DNA of 64,000 bases from Gammaproteobacteria bacterium (GTDB lineage Bacteria > Pseudomonadota > Gammaproteobacteria > Steroidobacterales > Steroidobacteraceae). The notes below the pieces were generated by a model, which was given only the letters and a program-made list of their open reading frames with translations, searched no databases and had not been told where the DNA came from. Shown here in pieces: positions 1 to 8,554 of the stretch; the first letter of the stretch is position 1, and each line of letters begins with the position of its first letter. Both the position numbers and the translations under genes were made by a program. The stretch covers positions 35,941 through 99,940 of the forward strand of contig CANIOW010000011.1 in assembly GCA_947469285.1 (NCBI GenBank), written 5' to 3'.

Positions 1-908
1 CCGAGCTGGTGCGTGACGCCGGCCCCTTGGAGGCCGTCATCCAGCGCGCGCTGCAACAGGGAGAGCCGATTGCCAATCGCGAAATCCCCCTGATGCCGGT
101 ATTGCGCAGCGACGTGCAGTTCACGGTGGACTGCACGGCATCGCCTTACGGCAATGAACTGGCGCTGGTGGAGGTGTCTGACACCACGCGGCAGCAGCGC
201 ATTACCCGCGATAATGTGTTGCTGTCGCAGCTCGGGGGCAGTCGGCTCATGGTCCGGCAGTTGGCTCATGAGATTAAAAATCCACTCGGTGGCCTGCGTG
301 GCGCGGCGCAACTACTCGAGCGCGAACTCGTCGATGCGGGCCTACGTGAATACACGCAGGTGATTATCCGCGAGGCAGACCGGCTATGTAGCTTGGTGGA
401 CAATCTCCTCGGCCCCCATACACCGCCGCACAAGCAGTCGGTGAACCTGCACGAATTGACGCAGCATGTTTATCATCTGGTGCGCAGTGAAGCGCCGGAA
501 GGCGTTAATGTCGTTCGTGACTACGATCCGAGTCTGCCATCACTGGCGCTGGATCGGGATCAGGTGGTGCAGGCGCTGCTGAATTTGGCGCGGAATGCCG
601 TGCAGATTCTCGGGCAGACGGGGCGGCTGACGATCCGCACACGCGCCATGACTAACGTCACCATTGGAACGCAACGGCACCGCATCGTGGTGGCGATTGC
701 CTTCGAGGACAATGGCCCGGGCGTGCCGCCGGAACTCAAAGACACCCTGTTCTATCCACTGGTGACTGGCCGTGCCGGTGGTACCGGGCTCGGCTTGGCC
801 GTGGCGCAGGACCTGATTACCCGCCATGGCGGCCTGATTGAATTTGAAAGCCGAGCCGGCCGCACCGTGTTTACCGTGCTGCTGCCGCTCGATGGAACTC
901 CAACATGA
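1..908 (+). CDS. glnL: Nitrogen regulation sensor histidine kinase NtrB (GlnL), 5' partial
   Basis: Cytoplasmic sensor kinase/phosphatase that sets the phosphorylation state of NtrC according to nitrogen status, in the family through PII. The reading frame is open at the window edge (first full codon at base 3), so the start and most of the N-terminal PAS domain are missing. Seen in the rest: the H-box LAHEIKNPLGG with the phospho-acceptor His about 87 codons after the GTG at base 9, an N-box with NLARNAV, and the ATP-binding motifs DNGPG and GGTGLGL. No membrane segment is visible, as expected for NtrB. It overlaps the next gene by 4 bases (ATGA), so the two are translationally coupled. The pairing with NtrC makes the identity firm. 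Confidence 0.93.
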   Translation, partial: ELVRDAGPLEAVIQRALQQGEPIANREIPLMPVLRSDVQFTVDCTASPYGNELALVEVSDTTRQQRITRDNVLLSQLGGSRLMVRQLAHEIKNPLGGLRGAAQLLERELVDAGLREYTQVIIREADRLCSLVDNLLGPHTPPHKQSVNLHELTQHVYHLVRSEAPEGVNVVRDYDPSLPSLALDRDQVVQALLNLARNAVQILGQTGRLTIRTRAMTNVTIGTQRHRIVVAIAFEDNGPGVPPELKDTLFYPLVTGRAGGTGLGLAVAQDLITRHGGLIEFESRAGRTVFTVLLPLDGTPT

Positions 909-2311
909 CGACAGGAACTCCTTTGAACGTTTGGCTGGTGGATGATGATGCGTCCATTCGCTGGGTGCTGGAACGCGCGCTAAAACAAGGTGGGATGTGC
1001 CCCCGCGCTTTCGACGCCGCCGAAAGTGCCTTGCAGGCCTTGGCAAGCGAAGAGCCGGACGTGCTGATCACCGATATCCGCATGCCGGGCAAGAGCGGGC
1101 TGGCGTTGCTGGATGAAGTGCGCGCGCATCACCCACAGTTGCCGGTCATTGTGATGACCGCCCACTCCGACCTCGACAGCGCCGTTGCGGCCTATAAGGG
1201 CGGTGCCTTCGAGTATCTTCCCAAACCATTCGATATCGATACTGCCGTGGAGTTGGTACGACGAGCCGCCCAGCAGTCACTGACGGTGCCGGGCGCTGTT
1301 GAAGCGGCTGGGCGTATCCCCGAGCTCTTGGGGGCGGCGCCGGCAATGCAGGAAGTCTTTCGCGCCATCGGTCGCCTGTCCCGCAGCAGCATGACGGTGC
1401 TCATTACTGGCGAATCTGGCACCGGCAAGGAGCTGGTCGCTCGCGCCTTGCATCGGCACAGCCCGCGCTCCACGCGCCCCTTCATCGCCCTGAACACTTC
1501 AGCGTTTACGGCGGAGCTTCTGGAAAGCGAGCTGTTCGGGCATGAACGCGGGTCGTTCACGGGGGCTGACAGTTTACGTCGTGGACGTTTCGAGCAAGCC
1601 GATGGCGGGACCTTGTTTCTCGATGAGATCGGCGACATGTCGCCGCAGCTGCAGACGCGCTTGTTGCGCGTGTTAGCGGAAGGTGAATTTTATCGCGTGG
1701 GCGGCAACACGCCGATCAAAGTGGACGTCCGGGTCATCGCTGCCACTCACCAGGACCTAGCAGCCCGCGTCGAACAGCGACTGTTCCGTGAAGACCTGCT
1801 GCATCGGCTGAATGTCATTCGTATTGAACTGCCGCCGCTCCGGGCGCGCCGTGAAGATATCAGCGAGCTGTTGCGGCACTATCTGAGTGTGGCAGCCAGC
1901 GAGCTGAGTGTGGAAGCCAAGACGCTGTCGATGGAAGCGGACCTGGCGCTGCGCGCTTTCGAATGGCCAGGCAACGTACGTCAGCTGGTGAATGCTTGTC
2001 GCCGACTCACCGTTAGTGCGCCGGGCCGGGAAGTGGCCGTCCAAGACATTCCCGCAGAGTTCGGCGGGCAGGTGGCTGTGCGTGGCGAGGACTGGCTGCG
2101 GGCGCTGGAAAGCTGGGGCCAACAAGCGGCGCTCTTGGCCCAGCAGGGCAGCCACGCCCCGTTGTTAGAGGTGGCGGTTCCGGAATTTGAACGCACCATG
2201 ATCCGTGTGGCCTTGCAACGCTGCGAGGGCCGCCGGCAGGAGGCGGCGAAGTTGCTCGGTTGGGGCCGCAATACCCTGACGCGAAAACTCAAGGAACTGG
2301 GGATCGAGTAG
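905..2311 (+). CDS. glnG: Nitrogen regulation response regulator NtrC (GlnG)
   Basis: Sigma-54-dependent activator, 468 aa, the usual NtrC length. Domains in order: receiver (about 6-125, phospho-acceptor Asp57 in ITDIRMPG, Lys in LPKPFD), AAA+ domain (about 140-380, Walker A GESGTGKE, Walker B LFLDEIGD, sigma-54 contact loop GSFTGA), and a Fis-type helix-turn-helix at the C-terminus (about 425-468). The contact loop is GSFTGA rather than the commoner GAFTGA, a conservative change. The start at 905 overlaps the glnL stop. The gene is followed after 13 bases by an unrelated gene on the other strand, so glnL-glnG ends here. No glnA or sigma-54 promoter is visible because upstream sequence is outside the window. 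Confidence 0.95.
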   Translation: MTTGTPLNVWLVDDDASIRWVLERALKQGGMCPRAFDAAESALQALASEEPDVLITDIRMPGKSGLALLDEVRAHHPQLPVIVMTAHSDLDSAVAAYKGGAFEYLPKPFDIDTAVELVRRAAQQSLTVPGAVEAAGRIPELLGAAPAMQEVFRAIGRLSRSSMTVLITGESGTGKELVARALHRHSPRSTRPFIALNTSAFTAELLESELFGHERGSFTGADSLRRGRFEQADGGTLFLDEIGDMSPQLQTRLLRVLAEGEFYRVGGNTPIKVDVRVIAATHQDLAARVEQRLFREDLLHRLNVIRIELPPLRARREDISELLRHYLSVAASELSVEAKTLSMEADLALRAFEWPGNVRQLVNACRRLTVSAPGREVAVQDIPAEFGGQVAVRGEDWLRALESWGQQAALLAQQGSHAPLLEVAVPEFERTMIRVALQRCEGRRQEAAKLLGWGRNTLTRKLKELGIE

Positions 2312-2324
2312 CGGGTGCTGTCGT

Positions 2325-4025
2325 TCAGTTGGCACTGGCCAGCATTTCGAGCAAGGACTCGGTGGTGATGGGGCGCGAAAACAGATAGCCCTGTCCTTCA
2401 TCACAACCTACTTTAGCTAAATAACTGGCCTGCTCTGCCGTTTCTATGCCTTCGGCGATGATGTGTAGCCCAAGACTTCTGCACAGTGCCACTACCGCAT
2501 CGATCACGGCCTGCGCCGAACTGTCGTCACGTACCTCTTGCACGAACGACTGGTCGATCTTGATGATGTCCAGCGGCAGCTGTCGTAGCTGGGCCAGCGA
2601 TGAATGGCCGGTGCCGAAATCATCGAGTGCGATGCGGACACCGAGCTGACGGAGAGCCGCCAGCACTTCACGTGCCTGTTCTGGTGCGTCCATGAGCGCG
2701 CTTTCGGTGACTTCCAACTCCAAGTTTTGCGGGTGGATGCCCCAGTGGGTTAGTAGCTGGCGAACCAGCGGCACCAGCGAGTGGTCTTCCAATTGATGCG
2801 TCGACAAGTTCACGGAGACCTGAAAGTTCCCGCCATGTGCTGCTGCTAATGCGGGTAGCTGGTGGCAGGCCGCTTCGAGGACCCACGCGCCCAGTTCGCG
2901 GATGACACCACATTCCTCTGCCAGCGGGATGAATTCGCTAGGCGACAGATAACCCAACGTGGGGTGTTGCCAGCGTACCAGCGCTTCAGCACCTGCAATA
3001 CGCCGGTCGGACAGAGTGACGCGTGGCTGAAACAGCAACTCTAGCTCGCCGCGTGCGGCCGCCCCGTGGAGTTCGTTTTCGAGCATCAGGCGCCGGGCTG
3101 CACGGGCTTGCGTGTCGTGCGAGAAAAACACCGCCGGTCCTTCTGCCAGCGCTTGATGCGCAGCGGCGCGAGCGCTCCAGAGCAGGGCTTCCGCTTGCGA
3201 CCCTGCCTCAGGCCATAAGGCCATGCCAAGGGTGGTCACTGGGTGTAGCTGGTAAGTGCCGAGACTGAGTGGCTGGCGCAACTGTTCGAGTAGCCAGTGA
3301 CCCGCTGCCGTCAGCGTGCTGCCGTGAACTTCATCGTCGAACAGCACCGCAAATTCGCCATTGCCCAGATAAGAGACGAGTCGGTTCGTGCTGCTGCTCG
3401 GCTGCTGCTGTTGCCACTGGCGTAGCGACGCGGTCAATGCGGCGGCAAATGCTGCCGTATAGCGGCCGCTCAGCGCCTCGTCATGCGAGCCTTCGAGCGT
3501 GGCAAGGTTTGCCAGATGAAATACCAGTATGCCGATATCGTGACGGCCATACGGGCGCCGCACGACCTTGCGCAATTGCGCGAGAAAATGGTGGTGATTG
3601 GTGAGGCCGGTGATGCCGTCAAAAAACGCCAGCTGGTGGAGCTGCTCCTCGCGCTGGCGAGCAGCCGTGATGTCCCTTACGGCGAGCAGGATGCCACGGC
3701 GTCCGCCAGGCAGTGTGCCGGGCAGTGTGCTGGAGAGAGGTTCACCGCTGATCTGCAATACGCGCAAACCAACGCCGATGCGGACGTCGTTGGTGAAGCG
3801 GATACCACCGAGGGCACAGTCACCGAGCGTGAGCGCCATACCGGCACGGTCGTCCGCATGCAGCCGTGCCAGCAAAGCCTCAATGTCCCAAAGATCCGTG
3901 ACACTACAGCCGAGCCATCCCGCCAGACGCGGCGATACCTCGCGAGTGGTGCCGGCAGCGTTGAAGACCCAGTACCCCACCCCGGCAATGCGCAGGGCCG
4001 CGCGTGAGAACTCAAGTTCACCCAT
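2325..4025 (-). CDS. PAS-GGDEF(degenerate)-EAL c-di-GMP phosphodiesterase
   Basis: About 566 aa, no membrane segment. N-terminal PAS-like region (about 5-125), a GGDEF-fold domain (about 135-300) whose signature is GNGEF, so it is probably not a cyclase, and a C-terminal EAL domain (about 310-560). The EAL domain looks catalytically complete: EALVRW, the Asn of SVNLS, the Glu pair in EVTES, DDFGTG, KIDQSF, EGIET and a final GYLFSRP. The likely activity is hydrolysis of c-di-GMP to pGpG, with the PAS and dead GGDEF domains as sensory or GTP-binding parts (family knowledge). An in-frame start 12 codons upstream (4061) is possible; I chose ATG 4025 because the PAS homology begins there. Confidence 0.85.
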   Translation of the reverse strand: MGELEFSRAALRIAGVGYWVFNAAGTTREVSPRLAGWLGCSVTDLWDIEALLARLHADDRAGMALTLGDCALGGIRFTNDVRIGVGLRVLQISGEPLSSTLPGTLPGGRRGILLAVRDITAARQREEQLHQLAFFDGITGLTNHHHFLAQLRKVVRRPYGRHDIGILVFHLANLATLEGSHDEALSGRYTAAFAAALTASLRQWQQQQPSSSTNRLVSYLGNGEFAVLFDDEVHGSTLTAAGHWLLEQLRQPLSLGTYQLHPVTTLGMALWPEAGSQAEALLWSARAAAHQALAEGPAVFFSHDTQARAARRLMLENELHGAAARGELELLFQPRVTLSDRRIAGAEALVRWQHPTLGYLSPSEFIPLAEECGVIRELGAWVLEAACHQLPALAAAHGGNFQVSVNLSTHQLEDHSLVPLVRQLLTHWGIHPQNLELEVTESALMDAPEQAREVLAALRQLGVRIALDDFGTGHSSLAQLRQLPLDIIKIDQSFVQEVRDDSSAQAVIDAVVALCRSLGLHIIAEGIETAEQASYLAKVGCDEGQGYLFSRPITTESLLEMLASAN

Positions 4026-4107
4026 GGCGGCAGTGTGGCTGGAGCAAGCGGTGGCTTGCACTCGTGGAAAGCCGCAGCGGCGTGTATTTCCCCGAGGGTA
4101 GCGGAGC

Positions 4108-6924
4108 TCAGGTAGCGGTTTCGGCCAGTCTGCGCAGGGCTAAACACAGCGCACTATGCGCAGCCTGCACGCCTGGCCACAGCAAGGCCACCGTTCGTGC
4201 ATCGTGTTGCCGCGCCGCGGCTTCAGCTTCACCGCTCCAGTGCACCAATTGGTCGCCGCCGAGACTCGCCGCCGAGGACCGCAGGGCATGTAGCGCGCGC
4301 TCCGTACCTTCGTGGTCGCCAGCGGCCACAGCAGCACCAATCTCCTGCAGTTGCACCTGGGAGTGTTCAAGAAACAAGGTCGCCATGCGCGTGACCAGGC
4401 CGGGGCGACCCAGTGCCGCGAGTTCATCGAGTTGCTGCGGGTCCAGCACCAGTATTGGTGCAGCGGCGCGGTCCGTCTGGCCGCTGTCCGATGCACCGCT
4501 GCTGGTAGTGCTGCCAACGCTGGCTTGCCCTGGTTTGCTGGTGGTCTCCGACGGCGTCCCTAGCGAGCGGTGCGCCGCATCGAGTGCCGTTTGTAAGTGG
4601 CCTAGTGTGAAAGGTTTGCTGATGAAATCCGTCATGCCGGCGGCGAGGCATTTTTCCCGATCGCCCTGCAGGGCATTGGCGGTCAGGGCAACGATGAATA
4701 CTGGGGGCTTGCCGGCGGCCTGTTCTGCCTGGCGGATGCGGCGCGTGGCTTCGTAGCCATCCATGCCCGGCATCTGGCAGTCCATGAAAATAACGTCGAA
4801 ATGGCTGTTGGCGGCCGCCGTGACGGCATCGAAGCCTTGACTGACGGAGGTCGCGGTCATGCCGAGGACCTCGAGCATGCCCAGCGCGACCTCCTGATTC
4901 ACGAGGCTGTCCTCGACGAGCAGCACCCGCAACGGTTGTTTGACGGTGTGGGGCGTTGCCTCTGGCAGAGCTTTGGTAGGCGGCGCCTCTAGGCCGCCAG
5001 CTCGTCCAAGCACCCGCGCCAAGCAGGCATAAAGACGCGCTTGGCGGACCGGTTTGGTTAACCAGTCGTCCACGCCGCCGTGAATGTCGCGCTGTGTGCT
5101 GAGCGTCATGTCGATGGAGGACAGCAGCACGGCCGGAGTTTTGGCGAAGCTCGGGTTGGCGCGGAGTTTGCGTGCCACTTCCTGGCCATCCAGACCTGGC
5201 ATGCGGTGGTCTAGTAACAGCAGTTCGTACGGACGGCCGCGCGTTTGCCCCAGCTCGGCTTCGATGATGGCCGCCGGCCCGTCAGCGACGGTGGTCACGG
5301 CCATGCGCCAACTGGCCAAGACGGTGGCGAGAAATTCACGGTTGGTGGTGTTGTCATCGGCGATGAGGACGCGCACATCGGTGAGCAGGTCACGCTCCTG
5401 CGCGATGTTCTGCGTTGGCACTTGAGTGGCGACATCAAACGCCAGGTCCACACGGAACACGGACCCGTGGCCGAATTCGCTGGTGACACTGATATGGCCC
5501 CCCATCAGGCGAACCAGTTGGCGTGAGATGGCCAGTCCAAGGCCGGTGCCGCTGTGAGCGCGGGTGGCGAAGCTGTCGAGCTGCGTAAAGGCATCGAAGA
5601 CTTGTTGTAACTGATCCGGTGGAATACCGGGCCCGGTGTCGCGCACTTCAAAGGCGACACGGGTGACGGCGCCGCTGGCGGCTTCGGTGGCCGCTGGGCG
5701 GGCGGTGATCACGACTTCACCCTGCGTGGTGAACTTCACCGCGTTGCCGGCTAGGTTCATCAATACTTGACGTATGCGTCCGGCATCGCCTTTGACCCAG
5801 GTCGGTAACCTGGGGTCGAGCTGGCAGATCAGCTCGACGCCTTTAGCTTGTGCGCGCTGTGCCAGCAGTTCGCCGACTTCCTCCACCACATCGGCGAGGC
5901 AGAAGTTGTCGGAGTTGATGTCCAGATGGCCCGCTTCGATTTTTGAGAAATCGAGGATGTCGTTGATGATGTCCAGCAACGATTCGCCGCTGCTGCGGAT
6001 GGTGCCCAGCAAGCGACGCTGGCGAGCGTCGATACGGGTGCTCTCTAGCAGTTCCGCCATCCCCAGCACGCCATTCATGGGCGTGCGGATCTCATGACTC
6101 ATTCGCGCCAGGAAATCGCTTTTGGCGCGGCTGGCAGATTCTGCATCTGCCAAAGCACGTGCCAGATAAGAGGTGCGTTCAGCGACTTGTTCTTCCAGCC
6201 AGCGGCGCTGGCCGGACAAACGTTCGTCGCGTGAATCGAGCGCTTCGAGCATTTCGTTGAACCGATGGTAAACGCGGCGTATTTCCGGGCTGCCGGTGGC
6301 TTGCAGACGCAGGGTATAGGCCGCGTCACGTTCTACTTGGTCCATGGCGTCCGCTAGCTGGTGCAGCGGGGTGGTGATCGACCGTTGCAGACGTGCGGTG
6401 ACGAGTAGCACCAGCAGCGTGGCGAGAACCACGGCGCCACCCAGGACGAGCAGCAAGGCGTTGGTGACACCCCAGGCCTCGTCGCTGGCAGCGACAATAT
6501 GCAAATCCCCCAGCGCGGTGCCCTGGGACAGAATGGGCACGTCGAGTTTTAGCAGGTGGTCATCCGGCGCCGACGGCTGGCTCCGTGAGACAGACTCCAC
6601 TCGCGCGAGGGTTCGCCCGCTCAAGTCGCGCAATTCCACCAGCAGGATCGCGGGCTCGACCGCGAACGCAGCCAGCAATTTTCGGGCGGCGTCGGGATCG
6701 GCATATTCGAGCGCGGGGATGGCGTTTACCGCCACGACATGCGCCATGGCGGTCGTGTGTTCCACGAACGCCAGCCGTGCATTGCTATATTCCCGCCAGC
6801 CCAGCAAGGCGGCCGCTATGAGCAGGATGGCGCCTGCGGTGAGTGCGATGAGCAAGCGGATGCGCAGCGCGATGGACAGCCCACCGCTCAAGTCACTCGT
6901 GCTATTCCTCGCTGCCCGCGTCAA
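4108..6924 (-). CDS. Hybrid sensor histidine kinase, BarA-like (HAMP-HK-REC-REC-HPt)
   Basis: Inner-membrane tripartite kinase, 938 aa. TM1 about 20-43, periplasmic sensor about 45-150, TM2 about 153-177, HAMP about 178-232, a short coiled coil, then the HisKA box MSHEIRTPMNG with His277, HATPase motifs (NLAGNAVKF, DTGPGIP, GTGLGLAI), two receivers (about 508-625 with LLDHRMPG, about 655-775 with FMDCQMPG) and a C-terminal HPt domain with the acceptor His in ALHALRSS. Both receivers keep the phosphorylatable Asp. The architecture matches BarA and related phosphorelay kinases that signal to a separate response regulator such as UvrY/GacA, but no such partner lies nearby and the exact role is unknown. 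It is transcribed toward the EAL gene, 82 bases away, and may share its transcript. Confidence 0.88.
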   Translation of the reverse strand: MTRAARNSTSDLSGGLSIALRIRLLIALTAGAILLIAAALLGWREYSNARLAFVEHTTAMAHVVAVNAIPALEYADPDAARKLLAAFAVEPAILLVELRDLSGRTLARVESVSRSQPSAPDDHLLKLDVPILSQGTALGDLHIVAASDEAWGVTNALLLVLGGAVVLATLLVLLVTARLQRSITTPLHQLADAMDQVERDAAYTLRLQATGSPEIRRVYHRFNEMLEALDSRDERLSGQRRWLEEQVAERTSYLARALADAESASRAKSDFLARMSHEIRTPMNGVLGMAELLESTRIDARQRRLLGTIRSSGESLLDIINDILDFSKIEAGHLDINSDNFCLADVVEEVGELLAQRAQAKGVELICQLDPRLPTWVKGDAGRIRQVLMNLAGNAVKFTTQGEVVITARPAATEAASGAVTRVAFEVRDTGPGIPPDQLQQVFDAFTQLDSFATRAHSGTGLGLAISRQLVRLMGGHISVTSEFGHGSVFRVDLAFDVATQVPTQNIAQERDLLTDVRVLIADDNTTNREFLATVLASWRMAVTTVADGPAAIIEAELGQTRGRPYELLLLDHRMPGLDGQEVARKLRANPSFAKTPAVLLSSIDMTLSTQRDIHGGVDDWLTKPVRQARLYACLARVLGRAGGLEAPPTKALPEATPHTVKQPLRVLLVEDSLVNQEVALGMLEVLGMTATSVSQGFDAVTAAANSHFDVIFMDCQMPGMDGYEATRRIRQAEQAAGKPPVFIVALTANALQGDREKCLAAGMTDFISKPFTLGHLQTALDAAHRSLGTPSETTSKPGQASVGSTTSSGASDSGQTDRAAAPILVLDPQQLDELAALGRPGLVTRMATLFLEHSQVQLQEIGAAVAAGDHEGTERALHALRSSAASLGGDQLVHWSGEAEAAARQHDARTVALLWPGVQAAHSALCLALRRLAETAT

Positions 6925-6936
6925 ATGGGTGCTCCC

Positions 6937-7911
6937 CTACAACACCAGCGACCCCGTGAGTTCGCCTACCGAGGCCAGCCCGGCTCCGGCCAGATAGTGC
7001 GCTATTCCGGCGTTGATACGCCGGCAACTGAAGGGGTCGTAGAACAGCGATGTTCCCACGCCGACACAGGTGGCGCCTGCGATCAGGAATTCCAGCGCGT
7101 CGGTGGCGTTGCAGATGCCGCCCTGGCCGATGATGGGGACTCCATGCGCCTTGGTCACTTCGTAGACCTGTTTGACCTTCAGCAGCGCGATGGGCTTGAT
7201 GGCGGGTCCCGACAGGCCGCCTTGTACGTTACCGATGACCGGCCGACGGGTGGTTACGTCGATGGCCATGCCCATGACCGTGTTGATGACCGCAAACGCA
7301 TCCGCGCCGGCTTCCAGACACTGCCGCGCATTTTCTTTGATGTCTGTCTGGTTGGGCGAGAGTTTGATGATGAGCGGCTTTTGGGTCACGGCCCGACAGG
7401 CGGCCACTACCTTGGCGCTCATTTCCGGATAGTTGCCGAACTGCACCCCGCCTTCCTTGACGTTTGGGCAGGAGATATTGATCTCCATCGCGTCGATGGG
7501 GCTGTCATCGAAGCGCCGAGTGACCTCCACGTACTCTTCGATGGTGCTGCCCGAGACATTGGCAAAAAAGCGCGTTTCCGCAAAATCCAGCGTCGGCAGG
7601 ATCTGGCGCACCACGTGGTCGACGCCTGGGTTTTGTAAGCCGATGGCATTGAGCATGCCTTGCGCGGTTTCATAAACGCGGTGGGGCGGATTGCCAAGGC
7701 GCGCCTGGCCGGTGGTGCCTTTGAGCACGACGGCGCCGACGTCGCAGTTCGAGAAGCCCTCGATGCGGGTGTATTCCTCGCCGAAACCGACGCAGCCCGA
7801 CAGCAGCACGATGGGGGAGGCGAGCTCCAGCCCGCAAAAGCGCAGGCGAAGGGACGCGGGCGGGGCGCCGGGCGGGGTGAGCGCCGGCGCGGGAGAGGGG
7901 TGGGCAGCCAT
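6937..7911 (-). CDS. pyrD: Dihydroorotate dehydrogenase, class 1B catalytic subunit (PyrDB)
   Basis: Oxidises dihydroorotate to orotate in pyrimidine synthesis; 324 aa, FMN-binding TIM barrel. Class 1B signature features seen: the catalytic Cys in NISCPNVKEGG, the FMN/substrate residues in KLSPNQTD and INTVMGMAID, the phosphate-binding IIGQGGI, and AGMLNAIGLQNPG near the N-terminus. Most Gammaproteobacteria instead use the quinone-linked class 2 enzyme. Class 1B normally works with PyrK (FAD, 2Fe-2S), which is not in the window. The first 20 residues are Pro/Ala-rich and may be a spurious extension. It starts 19 bases from the divergent trmL start, so the two share a tiny promoter region. Confidence 0.88.
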   Translation of the reverse strand: MAAHPSPAPALTPPGAPPASLRLRFCGLELASPIVLLSGCVGFGEEYTRIEGFSNCDVGAVVLKGTTGQARLGNPPHRVYETAQGMLNAIGLQNPGVDHVVRQILPTLDFAETRFFANVSGSTIEEYVEVTRRFDDSPIDAMEINISCPNVKEGGVQFGNYPEMSAKVVAACRAVTQKPLIIKLSPNQTDIKENARQCLEAGADAFAVINTVMGMAIDVTTRRPVIGNVQGGLSGPAIKPIALLKVKQVYEVTKAHGVPIIGQGGICNATDALEFLIAGATCVGVGTSLFYDPFSCRRINAGIAHYLAGAGLASVGELTGSLVL

Positions 7912-7930
7912 AGCCCATTATAGTAGCCCC

Positions 7931-8407
7931 ATGTTCCATATCGTTCTGCTGCAGCCGCAAATCCCGCCGAACACCGGCAATGCCATCCGGCTGTGTGCCA
8001 ACACGGGCTGCACGCTGCATCTGGTGCACCCTCTCGGTTTTTCAATGCAGAGCCCGCAGGTGCGCCGCGCGGGGCTGGATTACCACGAACTGGCCCGGGT
8101 CCACGAGCATGTCGATCTGGCAGCTTGCTGGCGCTGGTTGGACGCGGCGCGGGCCGGGCGTCGGTTTGCGGTGGAAACGGGCGGCGCCCGGCGCTATACG
8201 GAGGTGGCCTTTCAGCCCGGTGATGTGCTGGTATTTGGCGCCGAGGGGCCGGGCATTGCCGCGGCGGATCTGGCGCAGTTTGCGCCCGAAGAGGTCTTGC
8301 AGCTGCCGATGCTGCCCGGGAACCGCAGCGTGAACCTGTCGAACACGGTCGCGGTGGTGGTCTACGAGGCTTGGCGACAGCAGGGTTTTGCAGGTGTTGC
8401 TTTATAG
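7931..8407 (+). CDS. trmL: tRNA (cytidine/uridine-34 2'-O)-methyltransferase TrmL
   Basis: SPOUT methyltransferase of 158 aa that 2'-O-methylates the wobble base of tRNA-Leu isoacceptors. The N-terminus FHIVLLQPQIPPNTGN, the ETGG-like loop, the SAM-knot motifs VFGAEGPG and LPMLPGNRSVNLS and the following NTVAVVVYEA are characteristic. I take ATG 7931 rather than upstream in-frame starts because the conserved N-terminus begins there and the usual family length (150-160 aa) fits. It is divergent from pyrDB. Confidence 0.93.
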   Translation: MFHIVLLQPQIPPNTGNAIRLCANTGCTLHLVHPLGFSMQSPQVRRAGLDYHELARVHEHVDLAACWRWLDAARAGRRFAVETGGARRYTEVAFQPGDVLVFGAEGPGIAAADLAQFAPEEVLQLPMLPGNRSVNLSNTVAVVVYEAWRQQGFAGVAL

Positions 8408-8469
8408 CCACGAGTTTATCCCGCAGTGCAAAATATACCTCGTGGTTTTTTGCCTCTCATCCATACGTA

Positions 8470-8500
8470 TTGACTGGTAGTATAAAAACCATACTAATAG
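8470..8500 (+). promoter_or_regulatory. Inverted repeat and candidate promoter upstream of the TonB receptor
   Basis: The 147-base gap before the TonB receptor holds an AT-rich patch in GC-rich DNA. It contains the inverted repeat TAGTAT-N7-ATACTA (8478-8496). A possible -35 (TTGACT, 8470-8475) sits in front with a weak -10 (TACTAA) 16 bases later, overlapping the right arm, which is where a repressor site would act. The remaining 50 bases hold the leader and a GC-rich run; there is no strong Shine-Dalgarno. Assignment to any regulator is inference. Confidence 0.4.
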
Positions 8501-8554
8501 TAGCTTACCGACAGGCGCCGCTCCGGCGCCGGGCTGCTGAGGGAAAACCACACC

